The notes under the pieces were generated by a model. That model was not told where the DNA came from. It saw nothing but the letters and a program-made list of their open reading frames with translations, and made no database searches. A DNA stretch of 64,000 bases from Desulfobacterales bacterium (GTDB lineage Bacteria > Desulfobacterota > Desulfobacteria > Desulfobacterales > JAEINQ01), in NCBI GenBank assembly GCA_016342285.1, contig JAEINQ010000008.1, positions 61,198-125,197 on the forward strand, written 5' to 3'. Positions 26,023-34,137 of the stretch are shown piece after piece (the first letter of the stretch is position 1; the number at the start of each line of letters is the position of its first letter). The translations under genes were made by a program, and so were the position numbers.

Positions 26023-28392
26023 ATGAATATTGAGGCAAAACTCATAGAAGCCCGGGCCTATGAGAGTCAGGGCCTTTTTGCAGAGGCGCTGACCTTGTTT
26101 GAGGGACTGTTGACCGATGCACCAGAGATGTCTGCTGAGAATCGGACAACGATCAATAGCCACATAACGCTGTTGCGCGATAAAATTGCCGAGGTGGACC
26201 AGGAGGACCCGTCGCTGAACGAAGAGCACGTCTCCATGCTTCGCGATACCTGGCTGGACGAGACGGAAAGCGCCAGCGAGATTCTAAGCAGTGCCGGGGC
26301 CTTTAAGGAGTTAGGCCTCTTCCGGGAGGCAACAACGGAGTATGTTAAACTGATCAATGCGGACCCCCTGCCTGAATCTTTGGTGCCGGCCCTGGCAGAG
26401 TGTTTTTTCCAGATCCATTCACCGTCCCGGGTCATCGACCAGCTCGAAGCGCTCATCGGACAGCTTCAGCTCGAGCCGGGCCGGGTCGCGGAGATCAAAT
26501 TCGGGTTCGGCATTGAGATGACCGAACGAGGCCATGAGGATCTGGCGGTGGAATTTTTCGACTCGGTGCGCGAACTGGTGCCCGATTTCCCCGGGTTGCG
26601 CCAGCGGCTCAAGGTCATCAGCGAATCGGACGCTTACAACAGTCGCTACGATTATCTGCTTCAAAACGAGATGGTCACCACAAGCCAGCTGCAAAGTGCC
26701 TTGACCATGGCCAAAAAGAGCGGCAAGAGCGTCGAGTTCATTCTCATGGAGCAAATGCGGGTCGATCGCGATGCGATCGGCAAATCGTTGTCTTTATTCT
26801 TCGGCGTCCCATTCAAGACGGTGGACCCGGACCTGTCCGCCCCCTATGAACTGATCCGGAAACTAAAGAAATCCTTTTTGCTTAAAAACGCCTGGGTGCC
26901 GCTGGCATGGGAACTGAGCGGGGTGGATGTCCTCATCGACGATCCCAGCGATCTGCTCAAAACCGACGCCATACCAGGGCTGATCGGTTCGCGAAAAATT
27001 CAATATTTCGTGGGCATTCGCGAGGACATCGAATCGATGATCAAGATGTTCTTTGAGGAAAAAGCGGCTGTGGCGGACGGGACGTCGGAGATAGACGAAG
27101 ACGGAGAGACCGATTTTGAACTCATGCCCGAGATCGACTTCGAGGAAGAGGCCGATGACGACGACCAAGGCTACGAGGATGTCAACGAGGCCTCGGGACA
27201 AATCGTTCGCCTGGTAGACCAGATTCTGATTTCCGCTTATCGAAAGGACTCCAGCGATATTCACATCGAACCGTCGCCGTTGACCAAAAAGACCATGATC
27301 CGGTTTCGCATCGACGGCGTCTGTCAGGAAATGCTTCAGCTTCCCAACACCAATGCCCGGGCCCTTTTGAGCCGACTCAAGATCATGAGCGGCCTGGACA
27401 TTGCCGAGCGGCGTCTTCCCCAGGACGGCAAGATCAAATTCAAGCGAAAAGGGATCAAGCCTTTTGAACTTCGCCTGGCCACCCTTCCCACGGCCGGTGG
27501 GTTCGAAGATGCGGTGCTGCGGATCCTGGCCGAGTCCGGGGTCATGAGCGTCGACAACATGGGGTTGAACGATCGCAATCTGACCATCATCAAGAAGATC
27601 GCCAATCAGCCCTACGGCCTGATTCTGGTGGTCGGTCCCACCGGTTCCGGCAAGACCACCACCCTGCACGCGGTGCTGGGCCATATCAACAAACCGGGGA
27701 TTAAAATCTGGACAGCCGAGGACCCGGTGGAAATCACCCAGCAGGGGCTGCGGCAGGTCGAATGCAAACCCAAAATCGGGCTCGATTTTGCGCGGGTCAT
27801 GCGGGCCTTCCTGCGGGCCGACCCGGATGTGATCATGATCGGCGAGATGCGCGACCACGAGACCGCCGCCATCGGGGTGGAGGCCTCGTTGACCGGCCAT
27901 CTGGTCCTGTCCACCCTGCACACCAACAGTGCGCCAGAGACGGTCACACGGCTTCTGGACATGGGGCTCAACCCGCTCAACTTTTCCGACGCCTTTCTCG
28001 GCGTACTGGCCCAGCGTCTGATCCGCAGGCTATGCAAAACGTGCACGGAGAACTACCACCCGGAGCGCGAAGAGTTTGACGATCTGGTCAAGGATTACGG
28101 CGCCGAACAATTTTCCGTCCTGGGGATCGAATACGGCCCGGACCTGATGCTCAAACGCGGCAAGGGGTGCGATATCTGCGACCACTCCGGCTACAAGGGG
28201 CGCGCCGGCATCCACGAACTGATGGAGGGGACCAAAACCATCAAGCGCCTGATCAAAAACGAGGCCTCCACCGAGGAGCTTTTTGCCACAAGCGCTTCCG
28301 AAGGCATGGCCACCATCAAGCAGCACGGCATCTCCAATGTTTTTGCCGGCATCACGGATATCAGTGAAATCCGGCGGGTCTGTGTAAGCTGA
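26023..28392 (+). CDS. PilB/GspE-type ATPase with N-terminal TPR-like region
   Basis: 789 residues from the ATG at 26023; a GTG at 25903 would add 40 residues but its ribosome-binding site is too close. Residues about 5-35 and 95-205 are TPR-like helices (AKLIEARAYESQGLFAEALT, FKELGLFREATTEYVKLI). A GspE N-terminal module follows (220-290). The ATPase domain has Walker A GPTGSGKTTT near 538, an Asp box (TAEDPVE), Walker B RADPDVIMIGEMRD, a His box (STLHTN) and a zinc knuckle CKTC ... CDIC. Such ATPases power pilus extension or type II secretion. The TPR extension is unusual and may take input from the upstream regulators. Confidence 0.92.
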   Translation: MNIEAKLIEARAYESQGLFAEALTLFEGLLTDAPEMSAENRTTINSHITLLRDKIAEVDQEDPSLNEEHVSMLRDTWLDETESASEILSSAGAFKELGLFREATTEYVKLINADPLPESLVPALAECFFQIHSPSRVIDQLEALIGQLQLEPGRVAEIKFGFGIEMTERGHEDLAVEFFDSVRELVPDFPGLRQRLKVISESDAYNSRYDYLLQNEMVTTSQLQSALTMAKKSGKSVEFILMEQMRVDRDAIGKSLSLFFGVPFKTVDPDLSAPYELIRKLKKSFLLKNAWVPLAWELSGVDVLIDDPSDLLKTDAIPGLIGSRKIQYFVGIREDIESMIKMFFEEKAAVADGTSEIDEDGETDFELMPEIDFEEEADDDDQGYEDVNEASGQIVRLVDQILISAYRKDSSDIHIEPSPLTKKTMIRFRIDGVCQEMLQLPNTNARALLSRLKIMSGLDIAERRLPQDGKIKFKRKGIKPFELRLATLPTAGGFEDAVLRILAESGVMSVDNMGLNDRNLTIIKKIANQPYGLILVVGPTGSGKTTTLHAVLGHINKPGIKIWTAEDPVEITQQGLRQVECKPKIGLDFARVMRAFLRADPDVIMIGEMRDHETAAIGVEASLTGHLVLSTLHTNSAPETVTRLLDMGLNPLNFSDAFLGVLAQRLIRRLCKTCTENYHPEREEFDDLVKDYGAEQFSVLGIEYGPDLMLKRGKGCDICDHSGYKGRAGIHELMEGTKTIKRLIKNEASTEELFATSASEGMATIKQHGISNVFAGITDISEIRRVCVS

Positions 28393-28397
28393 TTGCC

Positions 28398-28467
28398 GAA
28401 TTGACGGATTGGCGAATTGGCGAATTGGCGAATTAGCGGGTTGGCGAATTAGCGGGTTGGCGGATTG
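28398..28467 (+). repeat. Tandem 8-bp repeat array
   Basis: Nearly nine units of an 8-mer with consensus GAATTGGC (variants GAATTAGC, GGGTTGGC, GGATTGGC), directly after the PilB-like gene and before the next one. A relative in reverse complement is at 34106-34137. Confidence 0.75.
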
Positions 28468-28489
28468 AAATGATTCGGGAGGGGTTCTC

Positions 28490-28993
28490 ATGACACACAA
28501 AATTCTCGTGGTCGATGACCAGGAGGCCATTCGAGACCTGCTCAAAGAGGCCTTTGCCCGTGGACCCTACAAAATCCAAATCGCTGCCTCCGCCGAAGAG
28601 GCCCTTAGCCTTCTGGCCATGGACCCGGTAGACGTGGTCATTTCCGATGAAAAGATGCCGGGCATGAGCGGAACCCAATTCCTTGCCGTGGTCCGCAAGA
28701 AATACCCGGATACCATCCGCATCATCCTCACCGGACATGCCAGCCTGGACACGGCCATCCGCGCCATCAACATGGGGGAGATCTACCGCTTTTTCACCAA
28801 GCCCTGCAACATCGTGGACCTGCGGGTTACCGTCCAACATGCCCTGGAGCAGAAATCGCTGCGGGAAGAAAATCTTCGGCTGCAGGCGATGGTGGCCACG
28901 CAGGCAATGAGCATACGGTCTCTGGAACAGCAGTGCCCGGGTATCACCGAGATTAAACGGGATGCGTCGGGGGCTATTATTATCGACGAGTGA
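28490..28993 (+). CDS. Response regulator, receiver domain plus short coiled coil
   Basis: 167 residues. Receiver 1-122: VVDDQEA, phospho-Asp in VVISDEKMPGMSG (about D52), Thr/Ser in LTGHAS and K in FFTKPCNIVDL. The receiver resembles those of RpfG/HydG-like regulators. The C-terminal 40 residues (ALEQKSLREENLRLQAMVAT) are a likely coiled coil without an effector domain. GGGAGGGGTTCTC lies upstream of the ATG. It ends the + strand island. Confidence 0.87.
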   Translation: MTHKILVVDDQEAIRDLLKEAFARGPYKIQIAASAEEALSLLAMDPVDVVISDEKMPGMSGTQFLAVVRKKYPDTIRIILTGHASLDTAIRAINMGEIYRFFTKPCNIVDLRVTVQHALEQKSLREENLRLQAMVATQAMSIRSLEQQCPGITEIKRDASGAIIIDE

Positions 28994-29024
28994 TGCAAAA
29001 TTCAAAAGGGCGCTGAATTTTGCA
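28994..29024 (+). repeat. Perfect inverted repeat after the receiver gene
   Basis: TGCAAAATTC (28994-29003) and GAATTTTGCA (29015-29024) form a 10-bp perfect stem with an 11-base loop, starting right after the stop codon. There is no clear T tract, so it could be a weak or bidirectional terminator between the convergent genes. Confidence 0.5.
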
Positions 29025-29296
29025 TGGGTTCGCTTCGCGAACGAAAGGATTTACCCAACTACCGGAACAAACGGTTTTTTTGCAGCCAGGGCACCCACGA
29101 GGGGCGCCCCTACGACAGGGGCATTCGGCAACCACGATATTGTTTCAATTGCCCGGCGCGTGCGGCCCGTAAGGGCAATCCCTTGTGGTTGCCCTGGCAT
29201 CGGTTTGCCACGGTGGTTCCGGTGGCCGGTTGCCCCGGTACCGGGCGGCCCGGTGGTTCCGATCAACCGAATGTTAAAAAAATCGGGTATTGCCGT
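29025..29296. other. Non-coding spacer between convergent genes
   Basis: Holds GGGTTCGCTTCGCGAACGA (also seen near 44213 as GGGTTCGCTACGCGAACG) and a family C repeat at 29087-29139. Several GCCCCTAC/GGGGC and CCGGTGG/GGTACCGG short inverted pairs follow. I see no gene. Confidence 0.5.
29087..29139 (+). repeat. Dispersed repeat family C, copy 1
   Basis: CAGGGCACCCACGAGGGGCG, then CCCCTACGACAGGGGC and TTCGGCAACCACGATA. Copies with the same order are at 33265-33317 and, shortened, at 40386-40414. Confidence 0.65.
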
Positions 29297-31921
29297 TTAA
29301 TGCTGAATAGCGGGCAGAATGCCGCCGTAGGGGAGCATATCGGACTGGACGCCAAAATCGTCAAAATAGACATTCAGCGCCCCTTTGCCAAAGGTATGAA
29401 GCCCGAGTTCAGCCTTCCCGTAAACGCCGGAAGTCGGAGACAAAAGCACGCTTTCATTGCTGCGGATGATGGCATTGGGCTCATCCCGGGAGTCGACCAT
29501 CCCGGCGCTTGTCACGGCGGAGTTGACCTGATCCCACTGGATCAGGGTAAAATGGTCCTGGGCCGCATCCCATTGGGCCACCGTGTCCGGGGGCCAGTGA
29601 ATATCCCCGCTCCGGGCATTGCCGGACCGGTATTCGTCCAGCAGGTCCCCATCCGGGCTTCCACAGCCGTCCGGATCGCCATGATAGACCCGAATGAAGT
29701 TGGACCGCTCGTCATAGGCCGAGACAGTGGCCGCGATCGTTCCGGAAACGGCGATGGTTTCCGGCGTGGTATCGTCGAAGTCGCCGCTGACGTTTCTTAA
29801 GAGCAGGGTCCCCCGCGCACCTGCCCCTGAACCCCAAGTTCCAGCCCTGACGATGGGGGGAGCGGCCACTATGGCAATGGCGTGACTGATCGAGCCGGTA
29901 ATAATATCACCGGCAGAGATCTCCACGGCCCCACTGACAAAATTAATGGACGCCGCTTCCTTGATCCTGACCATGAGGGTCGAATCGACCTTGGGAAAGT
30001 CCGGTTCGCCTTGGATTCGGATGTCATCCACATACCAGCCCTCATAGTTGTTTAAAATGGCGTCTATGGTATCGAACTGAAAGCGGATTTGAATCGTCTC
30101 CCCGAGATAGGCGTCGAGAGAAATGGTAATGGGGACCCAGCCGATCGAGTTACCGATGAGCTGGGTCAGTTGGATCCAAGAATTCCCTCCATCCGTGGAA
30201 ATATGAACATATTTCCGATCGTAATAAGTGCTGGCCTCGGTTCTGTGCCAGGTGTAAAAACGCAAAGTGGCATTTCGCACGTGGCACAGGTCGATGGCGG
30301 GGGTAATCAGATTTCCGCTGTTTCTTCGCCCCGTATCATAGTCGTTGCTCGCTTCCCGTCCGTAGTAGAATCCATGCGAACTGCTGTTGGAGCGGATACT
30401 CGTTTCATGCCACAAACCGCTGGTAGACCATCCTGTGGACCCGCTCTCCACATCATCGTCAATAAACACCTTGGGGGATACGGACATGTCCTTGGCGGCG
30501 ATCCATCTGGGGGTGGTGCCGCCGCCGGTCTGCTGCCACAACACGATCATCGCTTTCTGGTCGGCGGGGACCAGGTTGTCGTCCATATTATCCGGCAGCG
30601 GGGTCGTGCTGCTGCTGCCCCTCAAATAGGAAACGCCATAGCTGTTGAGGTTTTCATCCAGCCGGAAATTGATCCCTGCGGCAAAATACCTCGGGATCGG
30701 TTCGGCCGGATCATAGCCGTGATCCGGATCCGGGTCCGTGTCGGTAAAACCGATTTTAACCTGGGCGTCGTAACTGAGAAAGTACCGGTCGCCGTAACGG
30801 TAGGCCGCATCCAGGTCGATGGTTGCCGCCGACGGCTTGAAGGCGATGAGGCTGGCCTTCGGAGATGTACCGAGGGTTCCCGTCCCGATGACCCGAAGGG
30901 CTTTGTCTCCTCCGATGTCCTGGACTTCGTGGCTCCCTTTCCCGGATTCAGTCCAGTTGTCTTTATTCTCAAAGTTGTCGGTAAATATAATTTTTTCCTC
31001 GATATCGGAAGCCCGAGGCATATGGTAGGTCAGGGTCCGAACGGCATTGCGATAGGCCCCCACCGACTTAATGCGCAAAAATTTTCCCAGCACGATATCG
31101 GCATCGGCCGGCACGACAAAAGGGGTAAACGTCGATGCCATGGCAGCTTTAATGCCATTGAGGGTATGGAAGGCGTCGTCTTTTTCCTCGTATGAATAAA
31201 TGATCCCCTCGCCGTTGACGCGAAAGGTGCCGTTGTATTTTGGGAAGGCGTCGGCGCTGCCGGCCGTAAACACCAGCCCGACGGTACCACCGGATCCGTC
31301 ATCACCGCCCACATTGCTCTGGTCACTGCCGTTGCCTTCGGTGGCCACCGGCAGAACAACGGTGCCGCTGGGCAGCCCCGGCAGGGAAGAGAGACCGGCA
31401 AACCGAACGGTCGCAGCGTATTTGCCCGATGCAATATCCGGCAAAGCCGTTACAGTGGCCGTGGTGTAAGGATAGATGTCATCCGAAGTGCCGTCGGGGG
31501 CAACGATTCGGATCCTTCCGCCCCCAGGGAAATTCAGGGCTTCGGTGGATCCGTTATCGTATCCGCCCGGCGTTTCAGCATCCAGGGTGGCACTGCCGGC
31601 CGATGTCGCAGCGGTGGTCACAAGATAATGGGGAAAAATCGACAGGTCAAAGCTGCCGGCGCTCTTGGCCAGGGAAAAGGATGGGGTGTGCAGGTGCAGA
31701 TCGGTCTTGACATCCGCTCCGGCATTGATGCGGGCCACGGCGTAGCGAAACCCCGATTCGGCCAGATAATAGGCCCGGTTGGCGCTGTTTTCAAAGGCCA
31801 GGGAAAAGGCCGTGGAGGTGGACTGGCTCATCATGGCCACCACCAGGGAACTGATGAGAAACAGCACCACGATCATGCCGATCAGGATCATCCCCCGCTC
31901 TCCCCTGACCTTTGAAAGCAA
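29297..31921 (-). CDS. Large pilus-tip/adhesin-like protein, MshP/MshQ-like
   Basis: 874 residues from a TTG. The N-terminus (ERGMILIGMIVVLFLISSLV, then SANRAYYLAESGFRYAVARI) is the PilX/MshP type: a hydrophobic helix followed by a AYYLAESGxRYA motif. The rest is extracellular beta-sandwich-like sequence. One module at about residues 525-665 (SGLWHETSIRS, NLITPAIDLCHV, ATLRFYTWHRTE, WYVDDIRIQGE) resembles MAM/jelly-roll domains of surface proteins. Position after MshO fits MshP plus MshQ fused in one chain. The start is uncertain, as the TTG has no clear ribosome-binding site; the next ATG follows GGGGAGAGCGGGGG. Confidence 0.78.
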   Translation of the reverse strand: MLSKVRGERGMILIGMIVVLFLISSLVVAMMSQSTSTAFSLAFENSANRAYYLAESGFRYAVARINAGADVKTDLHLHTPSFSLAKSAGSFDLSIFPHYLVTTAATSAGSATLDAETPGGYDNGSTEALNFPGGGRIRIVAPDGTSDDIYPYTTATVTALPDIASGKYAATVRFAGLSSLPGLPSGTVVLPVATEGNGSDQSNVGGDDGSGGTVGLVFTAGSADAFPKYNGTFRVNGEGIIYSYEEKDDAFHTLNGIKAAMASTFTPFVVPADADIVLGKFLRIKSVGAYRNAVRTLTYHMPRASDIEEKIIFTDNFENKDNWTESGKGSHEVQDIGGDKALRVIGTGTLGTSPKASLIAFKPSAATIDLDAAYRYGDRYFLSYDAQVKIGFTDTDPDPDHGYDPAEPIPRYFAAGINFRLDENLNSYGVSYLRGSSSTTPLPDNMDDNLVPADQKAMIVLWQQTGGGTTPRWIAAKDMSVSPKVFIDDDVESGSTGWSTSGLWHETSIRSNSSSHGFYYGREASNDYDTGRRNSGNLITPAIDLCHVRNATLRFYTWHRTEASTYYDRKYVHISTDGGNSWIQLTQLIGNSIGWVPITISLDAYLGETIQIRFQFDTIDAILNNYEGWYVDDIRIQGEPDFPKVDSTLMVRIKEAASINFVSGAVEISAGDIITGSISHAIAIVAAPPIVRAGTWGSGAGARGTLLLRNVSGDFDDTTPETIAVSGTIAATVSAYDERSNFIRVYHGDPDGCGSPDGDLLDEYRSGNARSGDIHWPPDTVAQWDAAQDHFTLIQWDQVNSAVTSAGMVDSRDEPNAIIRSNESVLLSPTSGVYGKAELGLHTFGKGALNVYFDDFGVQSDMLPYGGILPAIQH

Positions 31922-32020
31922 ATGGCAGCGGGGACCGGGGCACCGGGCGATGCCGGTTATTTTTTTAAATGGGGTCAGTGGCCTGTTGTCCTTTGTTTTT
32001 TTCCGGTCCGCGGTCCTCGG

Positions 32021-32126
32021 TCATCCGTCGGCGGTCTTCCGTCATCCGTCGGCGGTCTTCCGTCATCCGTCGTCCATCGGCGGTCATCCGTCGTCCGTCG
32101 TCCGTTATCCGTCAGCGGTCTTCCGG
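32021..32126 (+). repeat. Tandem heptamer array (21-bp higher-order period)
   Basis: About 15 heptamers built from TCATCCG, TCGGCGG, TCTTCCG and TCGTCCG. The first 21-mer (TCATCCG-TCGGCGG-TCTTCCG) is repeated exactly once, then varied. It occupies the 210-bp gap between mshO-like and mshP/Q-like genes. Confidence 0.75.
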
Positions 32127-32131
32127 TCCCT

Positions 32132-32797
32132 TCACGGCGAAATCCCCACCCCTTTCATCACTCCGGTGTTCCGAGGGTTGATGGCCAATGAAAAATCATT
32201 GGCCGCAAGGGCGTCTTTTCGTTCCAGGTGAAAGGCCAGGTGAATCGCCAGCAGGTCCCGAAAGGCGGTCGGTGGACTGCTGGCTGTCCCGGTGCCGCTT
32301 TCGTAACCCAGGGAAAAACTTCCCGCCTCCACCCGATCGGTCAGGGTCTTTCCGTCCTCGGTGCCGTCACAGTTGACCGTGGATGTCAGGTCGAGCTGGA
32401 TCTGGTTGTCGTAATACTGAATCCGCCGGAAATTATCCGATTCGGTGCCGATGCGGTAACGGATGCAGGTGGCGTCGGAGGTGACATCGATCTCGGTCAG
32501 CGCTTCGAGTTCCCGGGTGATCCGTTCCATGGCCAGGGCGGCCTTCTGGGCGATGTCCACGTTTTCCCGGGTCGTGACGTACCCCTGCATGAAGATCGCG
32601 ATCCCCATACCGGTTAACGCGGCCATAACCCCCACCAGCAGCATGGTGACGATGACCTCGACCAGGGTGAATCCGGAGTCGGTGTTTTTCCTGAAATCAT
32701 TATTTTTGAACCATTTGTAAAATATCGTTTTAAACCACAAATTTTGTGGTAATTTTAAATTTTTTGCGGGGCCATCTTTTCTATCCATGATCGACAA
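32132..32797 (-). CDS. Prepilin-like protein, MshO-like minor pilin
   Basis: 221 residues. DSG^FTLVEVIVTMLLVGVMAA is a type III signal: cleavage after Gly, Glu+5 and a hydrophobic helix. The C-terminal part (LAMERITRELEALTEI, then IRYRIGTESDN) resembles MshO/PilW-type minor pilins. The predicted leader is 42 residues, much longer than usual, and a family D repeat (32741-32766) lies inside it. An in-frame TTG (residue 20) is another possible start. It lies 6 bp from the mshD-like gene. Confidence 0.8.
   Translation of the reverse strand: MSIMDRKDGPAKNLKLPQNLWFKTIFYKWFKNNDFRKNTDSGFTLVEVIVTMLLVGVMAALTGMGIAIFMQGYVTTRENVDIAQKAALAMERITRELEALTEIDVTSDATCIRYRIGTESDNFRRIQYYDNQIQLDLTSTVNCDGTEDGKTLTDRVEAGSFSLGYESGTGTASSPPTAFRDLLAIHLAFHLERKDALAANDFSLAINPRNTGVMKGVGISP
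32741..32766 (+). repeat. Dispersed repeat family D, copy 2
   Basis: ATTTTGTGGTAATTTTAAAT then TTTTTGC, preceded by the inverted half ACCACAAA. It overlaps the N-terminal coding part of the MshO-like gene on the other strand. Confidence 0.55.
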
Positions 32798-32803
32798 AGT
32801 CCG

Positions 32804-33223
32804 TCATTTGGCAAACAGGGCAACGATGCTCTGGGTGCCGTCGGTAAGGGTCAGGTGAAGCAGGTCAATGGCCGTATCCCCGGTGGCATCCACGAAATAG
32901 GAGCTGTCGGTTCCGGTCGCGGCATCTTTGATATGGGCACTGTAGTCAGCCTGTATCTGCGTCTCGAATGCCGAAATGGGCTCGTTCGGATTCGCCTCCA
33001 GCCAGAGGCCATAGTCGCGGGTTATTTTTTCCATCACCTCGTTGAGGGTGTAGCTGTTTTTGATGCGCGCCACCGTTCGGGCACTCATGCTCAGCGACGT
33101 TCCGGAAAATTGAATGGCGATGGTGCCTAAAATGGCGGCGATGACAATGGTGACAATAATCTCAATCATGGTGAATCCGCGATTATCCTGAATCCGCAAA
33201 CGGCCGTTACCTGTTTTTTTCAT
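32804..33223 (-). CDS. Prepilin-like protein, MshD-like minor pilin
   Basis: 139 residues. NRG^FTMIEIIVTIVIAAILGT gives a 16-residue leader, a prepilin cleavage site with Glu+5 and the N-terminal helix. The rest is small and unlike known minor pilins except in the helix motif ARTVARIKNSYTLNEVMEKI. Its position between MshC-like and MshO-like genes supports an MshD role. Its downstream neighbour (mshO-like) is 6 bp away. Confidence 0.8.
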   Translation of the reverse strand: MKKTGNGRLRIQDNRGFTMIEIIVTIVIAAILGTIAIQFSGTSLSMSARTVARIKNSYTLNEVMEKITRDYGLWLEANPNEPISAFETQIQADYSAHIKDAATGTDSSYFVDATGDTAIDLLHLTLTDGTQSIVALFAK

Positions 33224-33264
33224 GGTGTCTGTACCTATGGATCCGCATTCCGGGTGGTTGCATC

Positions 33265-33317
33265 CAGGGCGCCCACAAGGGGTGCCCCTGCGGCGGGAAA
33301 CTTCGGCAACCGGGATA
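33265..33317 (+). repeat. Dispersed repeat family C, copy 2
   Basis: CAGGGCGCCCACAAGGGGTG, CCCCTGCGGCGGG, then TTCGGCAACCGGGATA. It lies just upstream of the vapBC pair. See 29087-29139. Confidence 0.65.
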
Positions 33318-33395
33318 CGGTTCGATCCGCCCGGCGGATTCAGCCCTTAGGGGCAACCCGCAGGATTGCCCACGTTGTCATTTTAACATACCGGC

Positions 33396-33423
33396 TTGAC
33401 AATACACGAATGCAGTGTACACT
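33396..33423 (+). promoter_or_regulatory. Promoter with palindromic operator for the vapBC pair
   Basis: TTGACA (33396-33401), 16-bp spacer, TACACT (33418-33423). A perfect 10-bp palindrome AGTGTACACT (33414-33423) covers the -10 box, the expected place for autorepression by the antitoxin. Confidence 0.65.
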
Positions 33424-33455
33424 ATTCAAGTGAAACGGCAAAGTAAGGAGGCCAC

Positions 33456-33677
33456 ATGCAAAAAAACATCACCCTCAGCGCCGATCCCGACCTGATTCAT
33501 GCAGCCCGTGAGAAGGCCCACCGCGAACGTACCACCTTGAATGCTCAGTTTCGCCTTTGGCTCAATCGCTACGTTACAACGGATGCCAAAGTCGCCGCTT
33601 ACGAGGACTTAATGGACACCCTGGCCTATGCCCAACCCGGCAGGAATTTTTCTAGAGACGAAATGAATGAACGATAA
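33456..33677 (+). CDS. VapB-like antitoxin
   Basis: 73 residues. NITLSADPDLIHAAREKAHR, then TTLNAQFRLWLNRYV, is a ribbon-helix-helix pattern: a short strand then two helices. The C-terminal part (AYEDLMDTLAYAQPGRNFSR) is the toxin-binding tail. AAGGAGG lies 4 bp before the ATG. It overlaps the PIN-domain gene by 11 bp. Antitoxins of this type bind the toxin and repress their own promoter; the palindrome upstream fits this. Confidence 0.85.
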   Translation: MQKNITLSADPDLIHAAREKAHRERTTLNAQFRLWLNRYVTTDAKVAAYEDLMDTLAYAQPGRNFSRDEMNER

Positions 33678-34098
33678 ATACTTCTTGGACACAAACATCA
33701 TTGTCTATTCCTTCGACAAAACCGCTCACAGAAAACAAGGCATCGCCAGGGAGCTGATTCGAACAGCCCTGATGCTGCATCAGGGTTGTATCAGTTACCA
33801 GGTGATTCAGGAGTTTTTCAACGTGGCGACCCGTAAATTTGTTTCGCCCCTGTCCACCCGCGATTGCCAAGTATACCTACACGATATCTTGGCGCCTCTA
33901 TGTGAGGTCTTTCCAAGTTTCGAGTTCTATTCCCAGGCTCTTCAGGTCGCCGCTCGCTGGAAATATGCTTTCTATGATTCGCTTATTATCGCAGCGGCAT
34001 TGGAGGCAGGCTGCAAGACCCTGTATAGCGAAGACCTGCAAGACCGACAAGAGATTAACGGTCTGGTCATCGCCAATCCCTTCCGCACCCAATCCTGA
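33667..34098 (+). CDS. VapC-like PIN-domain toxin
   Basis: 143 residues. PIN-domain acidic residues are in YFLDTNIIVY (D8), VIQEFFN, FYDSLIIAAA and LYSEDLQD, enough for a metal-dependent ribonuclease site. VapC toxins cleave tRNA or rRNA. The overlap with the antitoxin gene is standard. The pair lies on + between two minor pilin genes on -, flanked by a family C repeat and an 8-mer array, so it looks inserted. Confidence 0.88.
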   Translation: MNDKYFLDTNIIVYSFDKTAHRKQGIARELIRTALMLHQGCISYQVIQEFFNVATRKFVSPLSTRDCQVYLHDILAPLCEVFPSFEFYSQALQVAARWKYAFYDSLIIAAALEAGCKTLYSEDLQDRQEINGLVIANPFRTQS

Positions 34099-34105
34099 TC
34101 ATCCA

Positions 34106-34137
34106 CAATCCGTCAATCCGTCAATCCGCCAATTCAC
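34106..34137 (+). repeat. Short 8-bp tandem repeat
   Basis: Four units of CAATCCGT/CAATCCGC/CAATTCAC. In reverse complement this is ACGGATTG, the same family as the array at 28398-28467. It lies at the end of the vapC-like gene. Confidence 0.6.

Noticed and set aside
28398..28467. Possible CRISPR array
   Set aside because: Units are 8 bp with no spacers; the same applies to the 7- and 9-bp arrays, and no cas gene is present.
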